64,000 nucleotides of DNA, taken from Thermomonas sp. S9 (GTDB lineage Bacteria; Pseudomonadota; Gammaproteobacteria; Xanthomonadales; Xanthomonadaceae). Of this stretch, positions 10,607 to 22,035 are shown in pieces. The DNA lies in the NCBI RefSeq assembly GCF_024704365.1, contig NZ_JAJDFY010000001.1:62001-126000 (forward strand). Reading direction: 5' to 3'. Within the stretch, counting starts at the first letter, position 1. Each line of letters opens with the position of its first letter. The notes under the pieces were generated by a model, which had not been told where the DNA came from, ran no database searches, and saw nothing but the letters and a program-made list of their open reading frames with translations. The translations under genes were made by a program, and so were the position numbers.

Positions 10607-11461
10607 ACGCGATCCGCGAACAGATCCGGCTGCGGCGAGGCGTGTTCCAGCTCCTCCAGCGCCGTATGCAGCTGCGCGCGCAGGGCGGGCAGCGGGTCCT
10701 GCATCAGGCAGCGCGCGATCTCGGCATGCCAGGCCGGCCAGCGCGCCGCGAGCAGGTCGCCATCGCCGGGATGCGGCTCGCCCTCGCGCTCGCGCAGCAC
10801 GAACGCACCCGGGCACAGCACGCTGCGGCCACCGAGGCCGGCCAGGCGCAGCGACAGGTCGGCCAGCGCCGCCGGCCACGCGCGATAGCTCTCGCCATCC
10901 ACGCCGCCGGCCGCGACCCGCGCACGCCCGCGCAGCAGCACCGCATGCGAGACCGCGGAGGGCAGCGTCGGGCACGCGCCGCCGGCCAGCTGCGCGCAGG
11001 CCTGCGCCAGCCGCGCCGGGGCCAGCGCGAGCGGCACGATCTCGCCGATCCGCGGCCACGCCGCCACTTCGCCGGCATTGCACCAGGGCGTGGCGGTGGC
11101 GATCCCCGGATCGTCCGCCAGGCACTGCGCCAGCCGTTCCAGCCAGCCGGGCGTGGGGCGGGCATCGCTGGCCAGCACGACGACGTCTTCCTCGCCGCAG
11201 GCCGCGAGCGCCTGCGCCACGTGGGCCGCTTCGCCCAGCGGCGCGCTGCGGCGGGTATGCGCGGCCTGTAGCCGGGTCTGCGCCAGCCAGCGCTGGAGGA
11301 TCGCCAGTCCGCGCGGGCCGGCCTGGGCATCGTCGGCCAGCCACACCCGGGTGCCTGGCGGGGTGGCGGTCTCGAGCGCCGCCAGGCAGCCATCCAGCGC
11401 CTTCTTCGTCGGTGCCTACCGGCACCAGCACGATCGGCAGGGCGGCGCCTGCGCGGCTCAT
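10603..11461 (-). CDS. Second glycosyltransferase-like protein, coupled to gspD (frame break near 11400)
   Basis: A protein of about 285 residues beginning [20 protein letters not shown], then, after a one-base shift at 11400-11401 (CC for C), continuing ALDGCLAALETATPPGTRVW. It has the GT2 pattern: early Val/Leu-rich strand, VWLADDAQAG, and VVLASDARPTPGWLERL with the acidic motif, then WCNAGEVAAWPRIGEI. The acceptor is unknown; some GT2 catalytic positions could not be identified, so it may be a degenerate partner of the neighbouring enzyme. The ATG overlaps the gspD stop by ATGA, and its stop overlaps the next glycosyltransferase in the same way. Confidence 0.72.
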
Positions 11462-13650
11462 TTCTTCTTCGGCGCGTAAATCGGATCCAGCGCGCGGAAG
11501 CGGCGACCGTATTCGTCGGTCAGGTTGCGCGCCTCCAGCGGGTTGCGCACCACCGTCGGGGTGATCAGCACCACCAGTTCGTCGCGGGTCTTCTCGCTGC
11601 CCTGCTGGCCGAACAGGCTGCCCACGATCGGGATCCGGCTCAGCCCCGGCACCCCGGTGGAGCTGCGGTTGCTGCCGTCGCTGATCAGGCCGGCCAGCAC
11701 GATGGTCTCGCCGCTGGGCGCCACCGCACTGGTGGTGACCTTGCTGGTGTCGATCCGCACGTTGCCGTTGGCGTCGGCGGTGCCGGTGGGCTTGCTCACT
11801 TCCTGCACGATGTCGAGGAACACCATGCCGTCGCGGGTGATGCGCGGGCGCACCTTGAGGATGATGCCGGTGTCGAGGTACTGCACCTGGCTGTAGGTGC
11901 CGGTGGTGCCGCCGGCCGGGTTGAAGCTGACCGAGGCCACCGGGATGCGCTGGCCGACGTTGAGCACCGCTTCCTTGTTGTTCTGGGTGAACACGCTGGG
12001 CGAGGACAGCGTGCGCACGTCGGTGACGTTGTCCAGCGCCTGGATGATGGCCGCCGCGCTGCTGCCGAGGAAGGTCCAGCTGAGCAGGTTGCCGCCGCCG
12101 TTCGCCATCGGGCCCAGGCTGCCGCTGTAGCTGCCGTAGCTGTTGCGGCCGGTCGGGTACGGCAGGCCCTGGCCGGCCAGCGCATTGTCGAAGTACCAGC
12201 TGACGCCGTATTGCAACGCGCCCTTCAGCGCCACGCTGACCACCTGCGCCTCGATCTGCACCTGCATCGGCATCACGTCGAGGCGCTCGATCACGTCGCG
12301 GATCGACTTCCACTGCGCCGGGCTGGCGCGCACCAGCAGCGAATTGGTGTCCTCCACCGCCGACACCCCGACCTCGGCGCCGCCCACCTTCAGGGTCACC
12401 CGGCCGTTGCCGGCCCGCGCCTGCGGCAGCGCCGCGCCCTGGCCGAGGCCGCCGGCCGACGCGCCCTGGGCGCCGGCATCGGCGTTCATCGCGTCCTGCG
12501 CGCGCGCATCGCCGCCGCCACTGCGCAGGTCGGTCGCCTGTACCCCGGGCATCAGCGCGCCGGCCTCGTCGCGCCCGCCGCCGCTGCCACCGAACACCTC
12601 GGCCAGGCGGTCGGCCAGATCGCGCGCCTTGATGTACTTCAGCTCGTAGGAGAACAGCTGGTTGTCGCCGCTGCCGCCCTCGATGCGGTCGATCCACTGG
12701 CGGATCTCGTCGAGGTAGCTGGCCTGCGGTGTGATCACCATCACCGCGTTGGTGGATTCCAGCGGCATGAAGCGGAACATCCCAGCCACCGGGGTCTTGC
12801 CCTGTTCGCCGAACACCCGCTCCAGGTCCTGCACCACGTCCACCGCGCGCCCGCTCTGCAGCGGGAACACGCCCACCGACATGCTCGCCATCCAGTCCAC
12901 GTCGAACACCTGGATGGTGCGCAGGTAGTTCTCCAGCTCGGCGCGGCTGCCGGCGATCGTGATCAGGTTGCGCGCGCCGTCCACGCTGACGATCGCGCCC
13001 GGGCGCGCGTACGGCTTGAGGATCTTCTCCATCTCGGCGGCGGCGATGTAGCGCAGCGGCACCACCCGCGACTCGAAGCCGCGCGCCAGCGCCGGCGAGA
13101 CGTTGCGCGGCACCGCGCCGCTCTGCAGCGCCTGGTCGGCCGGCACGATGTTGTAGCGGCCGTCGCTGTACACCATGCGCGCGCCGTTCTGCGCCAGCAC
13201 CTGCTCCAGCAGGCTCAGCGCACCGGCGGCGCCCACCGGCTTCTGGGTGGCCACCGTCACCGTGCCCTGCACGCCCGGCGCGATGCTGTAGCTCTGGCCC
13301 AGCATGTCGCCCAGGATCGCCTTCACCACCGCCTGCAACGATTCGCCCTCGAAATTGAAACTGGCCTGGCCGCTGCTGAGGATGGCCGGCGGCGGCGCGC
13401 TCGCGGCCGCGCGGTTGATGACCTCGCCGCTGCCGCGCCGGATCACCGGCTGCGGGCCGGCGCTGCCGAGTTCCTGCATCACCTCGCTGCGCAGGTCCTG
13501 GGCCGCGGCGGCGCCCTGCGCGGCCTGCGCGCCGCGGTGCAGCTGCGGCTGCGGGACGCTGGCGCAGGCCGCCAGCAGCATGGCCGCCAGGGCCAGCAGG
13601 AACGGGCGTGCGGAGGGAAGCGACGGCGTGCGGTTCATGAGCCGGTTCAT
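11458..13650 (-). CDS. gspD: Type II secretion secretin GspD/XpsD
   Basis: A 730-residue outer-membrane secretin that forms the exit channel for folded exoproteins. The N-terminus is a lipoprotein signal with lipobox LLAAC (Cys29), as known for Xanthomonas XpsD. N-domains follow ([17 protein letters not shown], then ring domains with [13 protein letters not shown] and [13 protein letters not shown]). A Gly/Ala/Asp-rich insert of about 60 residues splits the third N-domain. The secretin core has [15 protein letters not shown] near the end. The ATG at 13650 has GAAGAAG about 11 bases upstream; 13638 is an alternative. It is the last gsp gene of the operon. Confidence 0.95.
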   Translation of the reverse strand: MNRLMNRTPSLPSARPFLLALAAMLLAACASVPQPQLHRGAQAAQGAAAAQDLRSEVMQELGSAGPQPVIRRGSGEVINRAAASAPPPAILSSGQASFNFEGESLQAVVKAILGDMLGQSYSIAPGVQGTVTVATQKPVGAAGALSLLEQVLAQNGARMVYSDGRYNIVPADQALQSGAVPRNVSPALARGFESRVVPLRYIAAAEMEKILKPYARPGAIVSVDGARNLITIAGSRAELENYLRTIQVFDVDWMASMSVGVFPLQSGRAVDVVQDLERVFGEQGKTPVAGMFRFMPLESTNAVMVITPQASYLDEIRQWIDRIEGGSGDNQLFSYELKYIKARDLADRLAEVFGGSGGGRDEAGALMPGVQATDLRSGGGDARAQDAMNADAGAQGASAGGLGQGAALPQARAGNGRVTLKVGGAEVGVSAVEDTNSLLVRASPAQWKSIRDVIERLDVMPMQVQIEAQVVSVALKGALQYGVSWYFDNALAGQGLPYPTGRNSYGSYSGSLGPMANGGGNLLSWTFLGSSAAAIIQALDNVTDVRTLSSPSVFTQNNKEAVLNVGQRIPVASVSFNPAGGTTGTYSQVQYLDTGIILKVRPRITRDGMVFLDIVQEVSKPTGTADANGNVRIDTSKVTTSAVAPSGETIVLAGLISDGSNRSSTGVPGLSRIPIVGSLFGQQGSEKTRDELVVLITPTVVRNPLEARNLTDEYGRRFRALDPIYAPKKK

Positions 13651-13669
13651 GGGCAGTGGGTCTTCTTCG

Positions 13670-14281
13670 TCATTTGCCGGGGCCGGACAGCGGCCGTGCG
13701 GGACCGGCGCTGGCATCGGCCGGGGTGGAAGGTTGTTGCTGCTGCAGCTGCGCGCGGCGCGCCTCGATGCGCCGGCGCAGGTCGTCGATCCGGCGCTGCT
13801 CGTCGCCGGGCTTGTCGGCGTCCGGCTCCGCCGCGGGCGCGGCCTCGACGCTGGCGGCCGGCGGCGGCGCGGGCGCGCCGAACACCCGCAGGTCGAGCGC
13901 CATCCGCCCGCCGGGGCCATCGAACAGCGCCCGCCGCGGCTGCACCTCGACCAGCCGCCAGCCGGCCGCGCCCTCGGGGGCAGCGCCTTCGCGCACGCGC
14001 TGGGCGGGGCCGCCGTTGCCGGGCTGCAGGATCGCCAGCCGCACCTGCGGGCTGATCAGCACGCCGGTCAGCACGTAGTCGAAGGCATTGCCGCTGCCGC
14101 CGTCGCCAGGGTCGGCGGTGGTCGCGACGAACGCGCGCGGGCGGCGGTCCTCGGTGAACAGCGGGCGCGTGGCCGCCTCGGCGTACTGCGCCAGCGGGCC
14201 GATGCGGTCCGGCGCGGGCGCGGCCGGTTGCGGCAAGGGCCCCGGCGGCACCGCGGCCGGCGTGGCCAGGCGCCCGCCCAT
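13670..14281 (-). CDS. xpsN: Type II secretion protein XpsN (GspC-like inner-membrane linker)
   Basis: The 203 residues from the ATG at 14281 contain a homology-region-like segment (GPLAQYAEAATRPLFTEDRRP, then FDYVLTGVLISPQVRLAIL) and a Pro/Ala-rich, charged tail. This is the place and size of XpsN, the xanthomonad protein that links the inner-membrane platform to the secretin in place of a classical GspC. The same frame runs upstream to about 14340 and encodes a membrane helix (LLAAACAWALLLWLGAALG), surely part of the protein, but no ATG, GTG or TTG is found there; only CTG codons follow the gspM stop. The true start is therefore hidden by an error or is CTG. Confidence 0.75.
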   Translation of the reverse strand: MGGRLATPAAVPPGPLPQPAAPAPDRIGPLAQYAEAATRPLFTEDRRPRAFVATTADPGDGGSGNAFDYVLTGVLISPQVRLAILQPGNGGPAQRVREGAAPEGAAGWRLVEVQPRRALFDGPGGRMALDLRVFGAPAPPPAASVEAAPAAEPDADKPGDEQRRIDDLRRRIEARRAQLQQQQPSTPADASAGPARPLSGPGK

Positions 14282-14339
14282 GCCCAGCGCCGCGCCCAGC
14301 CACAGCAGCAGCGCCCAGGCGCAGGCGGCGGCCAGCAGC

Positions 14340-15017
14340 TCAGGTCGTCAGGCCGGCGCGCCGGAAGCGCTGCAGCAGGCCCTGCTCAATCGCCATGCGC
14401 ACCCCCGCGGACGGCCGCAGGTAGCCGGACAGGTTGAAGCCGACATCCAGCCCGCCCTCCTGCGGCTGCGCGCTGCCGGGTACCGCGAAATAGCGCTGCG
14501 CGGTGATGTTCAGCGCATCCACGAACAGGTAGGGCCGCGCCGACTCCAGCGCGTGCAGCACCGCCAGGGTCTCGGCGTTGCCGCAGCGCAGGCGCACCTG
14601 CACGGTCACCCGCCGGTAGCGCCCGGGCTGGCTGGCGTCGTCCAGCGGCGTGCGGTTGACCAGCGCGCAGCCGCGCCCGCCCGGGCTGGCCTGGGCAACC
14701 ACCGTTTCCAGCTGCTGCACCAGCGCCGCGGTCGCCAGCTCGGCGGTCGGCTCCAGCAGGAACTCCGGCTGGCCGCCGCCGCGCGCGTCCAGCGCCGCCA
14801 GCCGCTGCTCCACCTGTGGGCGCTGCTGCAACAGGCCGCGCAGGCGGACATCGCGCGCCTGCAGGTCGGCGATCCGCGCATCCACCGCCTGCAGCGGGGT
14901 GCCCAGCAGCGGCCACAGCAGCGCCAGCGCCAGCAGCAGCAGGCCCAGCAGCAAGGCCAGCGCCAGCCAGCGGTCGCGCTGCGCCGGCGACAGTCGCGCG
15001 CCCGGTGCGGCGCTCAT
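14340..15017 (-). CDS. gspM: Type II secretion protein GspM/XpsM
   Basis: A 225-residue bitopic inner-membrane protein: short cytoplasmic start, one membrane helix at about 17-37 (LALALLLGLLLLALALLWPLL), a coiled-coil-like stretch (VDARIADLQARDVRLRGLLQ) and a periplasmic ferredoxin-like domain. GspM pairs with GspL and helps join the ATPase to the pseudopilus. The ATG overlaps the gspL stop (ATGA). No frame break is seen. The stop coincides with the unclear start of xpsN. Confidence 0.88.
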   Translation of the reverse strand: MSAAPGARLSPAQRDRWLALALLLGLLLLALALLWPLLGTPLQAVDARIADLQARDVRLRGLLQQRPQVEQRLAALDARGGGQPEFLLEPTAELATAALVQQLETVVAQASPGGRGCALVNRTPLDDASQPGRYRRVTVQVRLRCGNAETLAVLHALESARPYLFVDALNITAQRYFAVPGSAQPQEGGLDVGFNLSGYLRPSAGVRMAIEQGLLQRFRRAGLTT

Positions 15018-16148
15018 GGCGCGCCTCCCGCCGGGGTGGCCGGCGCGGCGTCCGGCGGCACCTGCCGCCGCAGCTGCGCGACCAGGGTGAAGCGGTCCAT
15101 TCGCGTGCGCGGATCCTGCTGCAACGCGCCGCTGAGCGCCGGCGCGCTCCATTGCGGCGCGCCTTCCAACTTGCCGACCAGCGCCGCGGCCTGGTTGGAC
15201 AGGCCGATCAGGGTGAGCTGGTCGCCATCGATCGCGAGCTTCTCGAGATAGGTACCGTCCGGCAGCCGCTGCGCCAGCGCATCCATCACCTCCACCGCGG
15301 AGGGACGGCCGTTGCGCTGGGCGCGCAGCCAGGCGCCGCCTTCCACCGCGTCCAGCAGGTGCTGGCGCTGGGCGGCGACCGCATGCGCCTGCGCCTCGCG
15401 CCGGGCCATGTCGGCCTGCAGCGCGGCGGCGGCGGCGCGCCGGTTGTCGAGCAGCTGCGCCATGCCGAACAACAGCGCCAGCAGCGCCAGCCCGGCCAGC
15501 GCCAGGTTCCAGCCACGCCACGGATCGCGCGCACGCCGGCGCTGCGCGGGCGGCAGCAGGTTCACGCCCAGCGGCGTGCCGGCGGCGTCCACCAGGTCCA
15601 GCCCGGCCAGGCTGCCGGCCGCGCCGCCGAGCCGCGCGAGCGCCGCCTGGTAATCGCGGCGCGGCAGCACCACCAGCTCCACCTGCAGGCGGCCGTCGGG
15701 CTGCACCTGCAGCAGGCGGCCGTCGTGCAGGGCTTCGCCGGCGGCGAACGGGGTCTGGCGCTCGATCTCGAACGCCAGCACCTCGCGCAGGCGATCGCGC
15801 GCCGCCGCCGGCAGCAGCAGCGGACGCCGCAGGCCCAGCCGCGCCGGCAGCAGCAGCCAGCGCGGCCATTCGGCCACGTCCTCGCGCAGCAGTCGCGCCA
15901 GGGGGATCAGATTCGCCGTCCAGCGGCAGCGGCAGCAGCGCCAGTTCGCGCACGCCGCCGGCAGTGGCCGCCTGCACCCGCACCCCGTCGCCGTCCACCT
16001 GCAGCAGCAGGCGATCGCCCCCGGCCAGGGCTTGGCGCAGGCGCGGCGGCAGCCAGGCCATCAGGCCCGCCCGCCACCATCCCAAGAAGCCGCGCCAGCC
16101 GTGCACCGAGCGCGTCCATGCGGACACCCGCGCCGCCTGTGCGCTCAC
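15014..16148 (-). CDS. gspL: Type II secretion protein GspL/XpsL (frame break near 15912)
   Basis: About 377 residues after repair. The N-terminal cytoplasmic actin-like domain binds the GspE ATPase (GDRLLLQVDGDGVRVQA; FEIERQTPFAAGEAL), then a membrane helix (WNLALAGLALLALLFGMAQL) and a small periplasmic domain. The start is a GTG at 16148: it overlaps the gspK stop as GTGA and has AAGGAG 7 bases upstream. The frame switches between LPLDGE and NLIPLARLLRED; removing one base around 15910-15915 joins them. The conserved pieces on both sides leave little doubt that this is one gene. Confidence 0.88.
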
Positions 16149-16974
16149 GGCATTGCTCCTTCCGCCTGCCAGCGCAGCGGCGTGTACGTCGAACCCGGCA
16201 AACCACTTCCCCCAAGCGAATGACCACCGCAAGCCCCGCGCTGCGTCCATCCGCGAGCCGGGCACGGCTGTCGATACTATACGTGCCGCTGCCTACCGGC
16301 GGCGGCGCATCCGGCGCCTGCGGCTCGGGCCGTGGCGGCAGCCCCAGCGCACGCCGCACCAGCGGATCGGCGAAACGCGCATCCGGCGTGCCCTGCCCGG
16401 AATACACGGTCAGGTGCGGCGCGGCGCGCGCATACAGCGCCGGGGTCATGCCCAGCACCTGCTGCAGTTCGGACACGTCCTCGAACGGCGCGTCCTTGGC
16501 GCCCCAGGCCAGCCCGGCGGCGGCGTAATCGGCGTCCTCGGCGCCGCCCATCGGCTGGGTCAGGCTGTCGGGGTCGCGGAAATCCACCACCGCACCGGCC
16601 AGTCGCGCGGCCGCTTCCGGCGCCTGGCCAAGGGCGAGGAAGAAATCGCGCAGCAGCTCGGGCGAAGCGGCGTTGAGGTCGATCTTGCCGGCTTCGTCGC
16701 GCACGCTCACCTGTATCTGCGCGCCGGCGAACGCGAACGCCTGCGGGCGGCCATCCACCGGCCAGCGCCGGGCCGGGTCCGGATCGAGCAGGCGGTACAC
16801 CGCGTATTCGATGCCGGCGCGTGCCGCCTCGCGCGCCGCCAGCGTGCGGGCCACCCCGTTGCCCTGCAGCGATTCGATGCGCGCGCTCAGGGCGTAGCCG
16901 GCCACCAGGGTGGACAGCAGCAGCACGATCCACAGCACCAGCAGCAGCGCCGCGCCGGCGTGCGTCCGCCTCAT
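16145..16974 (-). CDS. gspK: Minor pseudopilin GspK/XpsK (frame break near 16210)
   Basis: About 276 residues after repair. The class III signal (RRTHAGAALLLVLWIVLLLS) lacks the Glu at position 5 of the mature protein, as is usual for GspK. The alpha-domain follows with AGKIDLNAASPELLRDFFLA and the SELQQVLGMTPALYARAAPH segment. The frame runs on into gspL because a run of five G bases (16209-16213) should be six; with six the end reads RLGGSGLPGSTYTPLRWQAE ... and stops at a TGA overlapping the gspL GTG. GspK caps the pseudopilus with I and J. Confidence 0.87.
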
Positions 16975-17599
16975 GGCTGCGCCCCCCGGCGACGGCGTTC
17001 GCCAGCGGCAGCGCCACCACCAGCTCCGGCCACTCGCCGCCGGCATCGGCGATCCGCACCCGCACCTGCAGCGGCAGCGCCTCCGGGGTCTCCCAGCGCG
17101 ACTGCCAGGGCGTCCAGCGCCCCTGCGCATCCAGCGTGCGGTAGCCCAGCTCGAACCGCCGCAGCCCCTGCGCCAGCGGCTCCGGCGCGCGCAGCGGCGG
17201 CCCCGCCTCGCCCGCCTGCAGCGGCCGGAACTCCACCATCAGCGCGTTGCCGCCGGCGGTCTCGCGCAGCGCCAGCTGGTGCACCTGCGGGCCACCGCGG
17301 CCGAGGTAGGCCGGCAGCTCGGCCACGAACCGCAGCGACTGCGGCCCGCCCTCGAAGCGCAGCGAACGCCCGCTGCGCGGATCCAGCGCGAACACCATCG
17401 GCAGCGCGCCGCCGATCCGGCTGCGCAGGAAACCGGAGACCGCGCGCACGTGCTCGTTGCGCGCGCTCACCAGCTCGCCGCGGGTCACCGTGGCCCCGGC
17501 CGCGCGCAGCACGCCGAAGGCCAGCGCCAGCGCCGCCGCCAGCAGCGTGGTGGCCAGCAGCACCTCCATCAGGGTGAAGCCGCGCGCGGTGTGCCTCAT
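16971..17599 (-). CDS. gspJ: Minor pseudopilin GspJ/XpsJ (frame break near 16985)
   Basis: About 209 residues. The prepilin signal MRHTARG is cleaved before FTLMEVLLATTLLA, with the required Glu at 12 (mature +5). The body has FLRSRIGGALPMVFAL and the late RWTPWQSRWETPEALPLQVR. The frame reads through the gspK start because of a C6 run at 16982-16987; seven C bases give a proper end, AGGAQP, with a TGA overlapping the gspK ATG. It forms the pseudopilus tip with GspI and GspK. Confidence 0.88.
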
Positions 17600-18015
17600 G
17601 GCGCGGCCCCGTCGCCGCCCGGCAGCGCCAGGCGCAGGCTGTCGATCCGCAGTCGCTGGCGCGGCCCGCCCTCGCCCCAGGCCACGTCCAGCCGCACCTG
17701 CAGCAGCCGCGCGGCGCGCGGATCGGCGTCCTCCACCGCGCGCTGGCGCGGGTCCTGCCAGGGCGTGACCTGCAGCTGCCAGCGGTAGCGGCCGCCTTCG
17801 AATTCGCCCTGCGCCCGCCCCGGCTGGCGCGGCAGCAGCGCGCGTTCGGCCAGCAGCGACTGCGCATGCAGCGCGGCGGTGCCGGCATCGCCGCCCTCGC
17901 GCAGCTGGCGGCTGGCACCGGACAGGGTGCCCAGCAGCAGGGTCAGGCCGAGCGCGAGGATGCCGAAGGCGACCAGGATCTCGATCAGGGTGAAGCCGGC
18001 CGCGGCGCGTTTCAC
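17596..18015 (-). CDS. gspI: Minor pseudopilin GspI/XpsI
   Basis: A 139-residue pseudopilin with the processing site AAAG/FTLIEILVAFGILALG and Glu12 (mature +5). The start is GTG, fixed by the GTGA overlap with the gspH stop; the gspJ ATG overlaps its own stop in the same manner. GspI nucleates the tip complex with GspJ. No frame break is seen. Confidence 0.92.
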   Translation of the reverse strand: MKRAAAGFTLIEILVAFGILALGLTLLLGTLSGASRQLREGGDAGTAALHAQSLLAERALLPRQPGRAQGEFEGGRYRWQLQVTPWQDPRQRAVEDADPRAARLLQVRLDVAWGEGGPRQRLRIDSLRLALPGGDGAAP

Positions 18016-18488
18016 GGCGCCTCCCCGATGCGGTGCAGGCGCACCTCGCCGGTCAGCCAGGCCACGTCCACGTCCCAGCCGCCGCCGGCCGCCGCCAGCC
18101 GCAGCTGGCCGCCGGTGGCCGCGCCGTCCGGGAAGAACCGCACGATGCCGCGCGCGGCCGCCTCCGGGCCGCCGCCGAGCTGGGCCGCGCTGGCGCCGTG
18201 GAAGCGCAGCTCGCCGACCTCCGGCAGCCGCCCGTGGCGGCCGTCCGGCGCCAGCCAGCGGCGGCTGCGCACATCCAGCACGAAGTCCTGCGGCTGCCCG
18301 CTGCTGATCGCCAGGGCGCGGGTGAAGCGCAGCTGCGCCGCCACGTCCTTCGCCGCCGCGCGCAGGCGCATGCCGGGCAGGCTGCCGCTGAACGCCGCCA
18401 TCGCCAGCGCCATCGCCGCGGCGATCAGCACCAGCACCAGCAGCATCTCCAGCAGGGTGAACCCCGGCGCCGGCGCGCGTGCGTGCAT
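18012..18488 (-). CDS. gspH: Minor pseudopilin GspH/XpsH
   Basis: A 158-residue pseudopilin. The leader MHARAPAPG is followed by FTLLEMLLVLVLIAAAMALA with Glu14 (mature +5), and by the GspH-type globular domain (RFTRALAISSGQPQDFVLDV, RWLAPDGRHGRLP). It starts 19 bases after gspG. It is a low-abundance subunit that binds the I-J-K tip. Confidence 0.92.
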   Translation of the reverse strand: MHARAPAPGFTLLEMLLVLVLIAAAMALAMAAFSGSLPGMRLRAAAKDVAAQLRFTRALAISSGQPQDFVLDVRSRRWLAPDGRHGRLPEVGELRFHGASAAQLGGGPEAAARGIVRFFPDGAATGGQLRLAAAGGGWDVDVAWLTGEVRLHRIGEAP

Positions 18489-18507
18489 CGCTGGCCCGCC
18501 GCGCCGC

Positions 18508-18966
18508 TTATTCGTACTTGAGGTCGGCGTTGACGCTGTCGCCGCCCGGGCGGCCATCGGCGCCATCGCTGCTGAGGTCGAACGGACGCCCGCCGTCGCC
18601 CGGCACCTTGTAATGCAGCGGGTGCATCCAGGCATCGTTGAGGTCGGCCGACTTGGCGTACGGGCCAAGCCAGCCGGACACCCCGGCCGGCGCGGCCACC
18701 AGCGCGTCCAGGGTCGGCGGCAGGTGGCCGGTGTCCATCTGGTACTGCTGGATCTTCTCGGCCACGGTCTGCAGCTGGGCCTGGGTGAGCTTGACCTTGG
18801 CGCGGTCGCCGCCACCGAGGATGCGCGAGGCCGCGAACGCCACGATCCCGCCGATCAGCACCACCACCACGATGATCTCGATCAGCGAGAAGCCGCGCTG
18901 GGCCGATTTCGGGGACAGGCGCGGCGCGCGCGGTTGCAGGCGGGAGGACGGACGAAGCTGGGACAT
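18508..18966 (-). CDS. gspG: Major pseudopilin GspG/XpsG
   Basis: A 152-residue major pseudopilin. Cleavage by the prepilin peptidase is expected between Gly25 and Phe26 in QRG/FSLIEIIVVVVLIGG, with Glu30 (mature +5). The leader (25 residues) is unusually long for the family. The C-terminus has the GspG calcium-site region (DAWMHPLHYKVPGDGG; SSDGADGRPGGDSVNADLKYE-like end), close to the family norm. No prepilin peptidase gene is in the window, so processing must rely on one elsewhere, probably PilD. Confidence 0.95.
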   Translation of the reverse strand: MSQLRPSSRLQPRAPRLSPKSAQRGFSLIEIIVVVVLIGGIVAFAASRILGGGDRAKVKLTQAQLQTVAEKIQQYQMDTGHLPPTLDALVAAPAGVSGWLGPYAKSADLNDAWMHPLHYKVPGDGGRPFDLSSDGADGRPGGDSVNADLKYE

Positions 18967-19015
18967 GGCAGGGTTCCGCGAAAAATGGAAGGGACGGGCG
19001 TTCAGGACATCGCGC

Positions 19016-20233
19016 TCAGGACACCACGTTGGTGAGATCGTAGATCGGCGCGAGCACCGAGAGGATCACCGCGCCCACCACCAGCGCCAGCACCAGCGTC
19101 ACCGCCGGCACCAGCGCCGCCAGCAGGCGGTCGATCGCGGCCTGGGTGTCCTGGTCGAAGGCATCGGCGGTCTTCAGCAGCATGCCATCCAGCGTGCCGG
19201 ATTCCTCGCCCACCTGGATCATCTGCAGGGCCAGGCGCGGGAAGCGCTTGCCGCGCGCCAGCGCGGCCGACAGCCCGACGCCGTTCTTTACCGCCTCGGC
19301 CGCGGCCTCCACGTCCTCGGCCAGCAGGCGGTTGGCAAGCACGTTGCGCGCGATCCCCAGCGCCACCAGCAGCGGCACGCCGTTGCGCAGCAGGGTGCCG
19401 AGCGTACGCGCCAGCCGCGCGGTCTCCAGCTTGGCCAGCAGCGGGCCCAGCAGGCGGCGCTGCAGCAGCCAGCCGTCCAGCCGGCGCATGAAGGCCGGGT
19501 CGCGGCGCAGGCGCTCGAACCCGAGCAGGACCAGCAGCGGCAGCGCCAGCAGCACGAACCACCACGCGCGCACGAATTGCCCCACCGCCAGCACGCTGCG
19601 CGAGAACCACGGCAGCTCGGCGTTCAGGCTGGCGTACATGGCCGCGAACTGCGGCACCACGTAGGCCAGCAGGAACAGCAGCGACAGCCCCACCATCGCC
19701 AGCAGGATGGCCGGGTACACCAGCGCGTTCACCACCCGCGTGCGCAGCGCGCGCGAGCGCTCCAGGTACTCGGCCAGCCGCTGCAGGGTCGGTGCCAGGC
19801 TGCCGCCGGCCTCGCCCGCGCGCACCATGTTCACGTACAGCCGCCCGAACGCGCCGTGCTGGCGCTCCAGCGCCACCGACAGCGGCGCGCCGCCTCGCAC
19901 CGCCTCGCGCACGTCGGCCACGATCCGGCGCGAGGGCGGATCGTCGGGCAGGTCCATCAGGATGCCGAGCGCGCGGTCCAGCGGCTGCCCGGCGCCGAGC
20001 AGGGTGGCCAGTTGCTGGGTGAAGCGCACCAGGTGGTCGCCGGAGAACGGCGGCGGCCGCAGCAGCGCGCGCAGCGCCGGCAGCCCACCCTCGCCGGTAT
20101 CGACTCGCGCCTCCACCGGCAGGTGCCCTTGCTCCTGCAGGCGGGTGGCGACCTCGGCCTCGCCGGCGGCCTCCATCCGGCCTTCCAGCAGTTCGCCGCG
20201 CGCGTTCAGCGCCTTGTAGCGGTACGTCGGCAC
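19016..20233 (-). CDS. gspF: Type II secretion platform protein GspF/XpsF
   Basis: A 405-residue inner-membrane platform protein with three membrane helices and two homologous GspF domains (PFSGDHLVRFTQQLATLLGAG and RLARTLGTLLRNGVPLLVAL). It starts at GTG at 20233, 4 bases after the gspE stop, with GAGGA upstream, consistent with translational coupling to the ATPase it works with. The late RFPRLALQMIQVGEESGTLD motif is complete. Confidence 0.94.
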   Translation of the reverse strand: MPTYRYKALNARGELLEGRMEAAGEAEVATRLQEQGHLPVEARVDTGEGGLPALRALLRPPPFSGDHLVRFTQQLATLLGAGQPLDRALGILMDLPDDPPSRRIVADVREAVRGGAPLSVALERQHGAFGRLYVNMVRAGEAGGSLAPTLQRLAEYLERSRALRTRVVNALVYPAILLAMVGLSLLFLLAYVVPQFAAMYASLNAELPWFSRSVLAVGQFVRAWWFVLLALPLLVLLGFERLRRDPAFMRRLDGWLLQRRLLGPLLAKLETARLARTLGTLLRNGVPLLVALGIARNVLANRLLAEDVEAAAEAVKNGVGLSAALARGKRFPRLALQMIQVGEESGTLDGMLLKTADAFDQDTQAAIDRLLAALVPAVTLVLALVVGAVILSVLAPIYDLTNVVS

Positions 20234-20237
20234 GGGT

Positions 20238-21953
<1,716 letters not shown>

Positions 21954-21980
21954 GCCTGCGACTCCTGCGATCCGCAGCGG

Positions 21981-21986
21981 ACTTTA
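21981..21986 (-). promoter_or_regulatory. Candidate -10 of the gsp operon
   Basis: TAAAGT preceded by TGC (extended -10 form TGN-hexamer) on the minus strand, 27 bases before the gspE GTG. No -35 is apparent. Confidence 0.4.
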
Positions 21987-22035
21987 GCAGGCCGAGCCGG
22001 CGCCGGGACGGCCGCGCGCGCGTGCGCGGCCAGCA

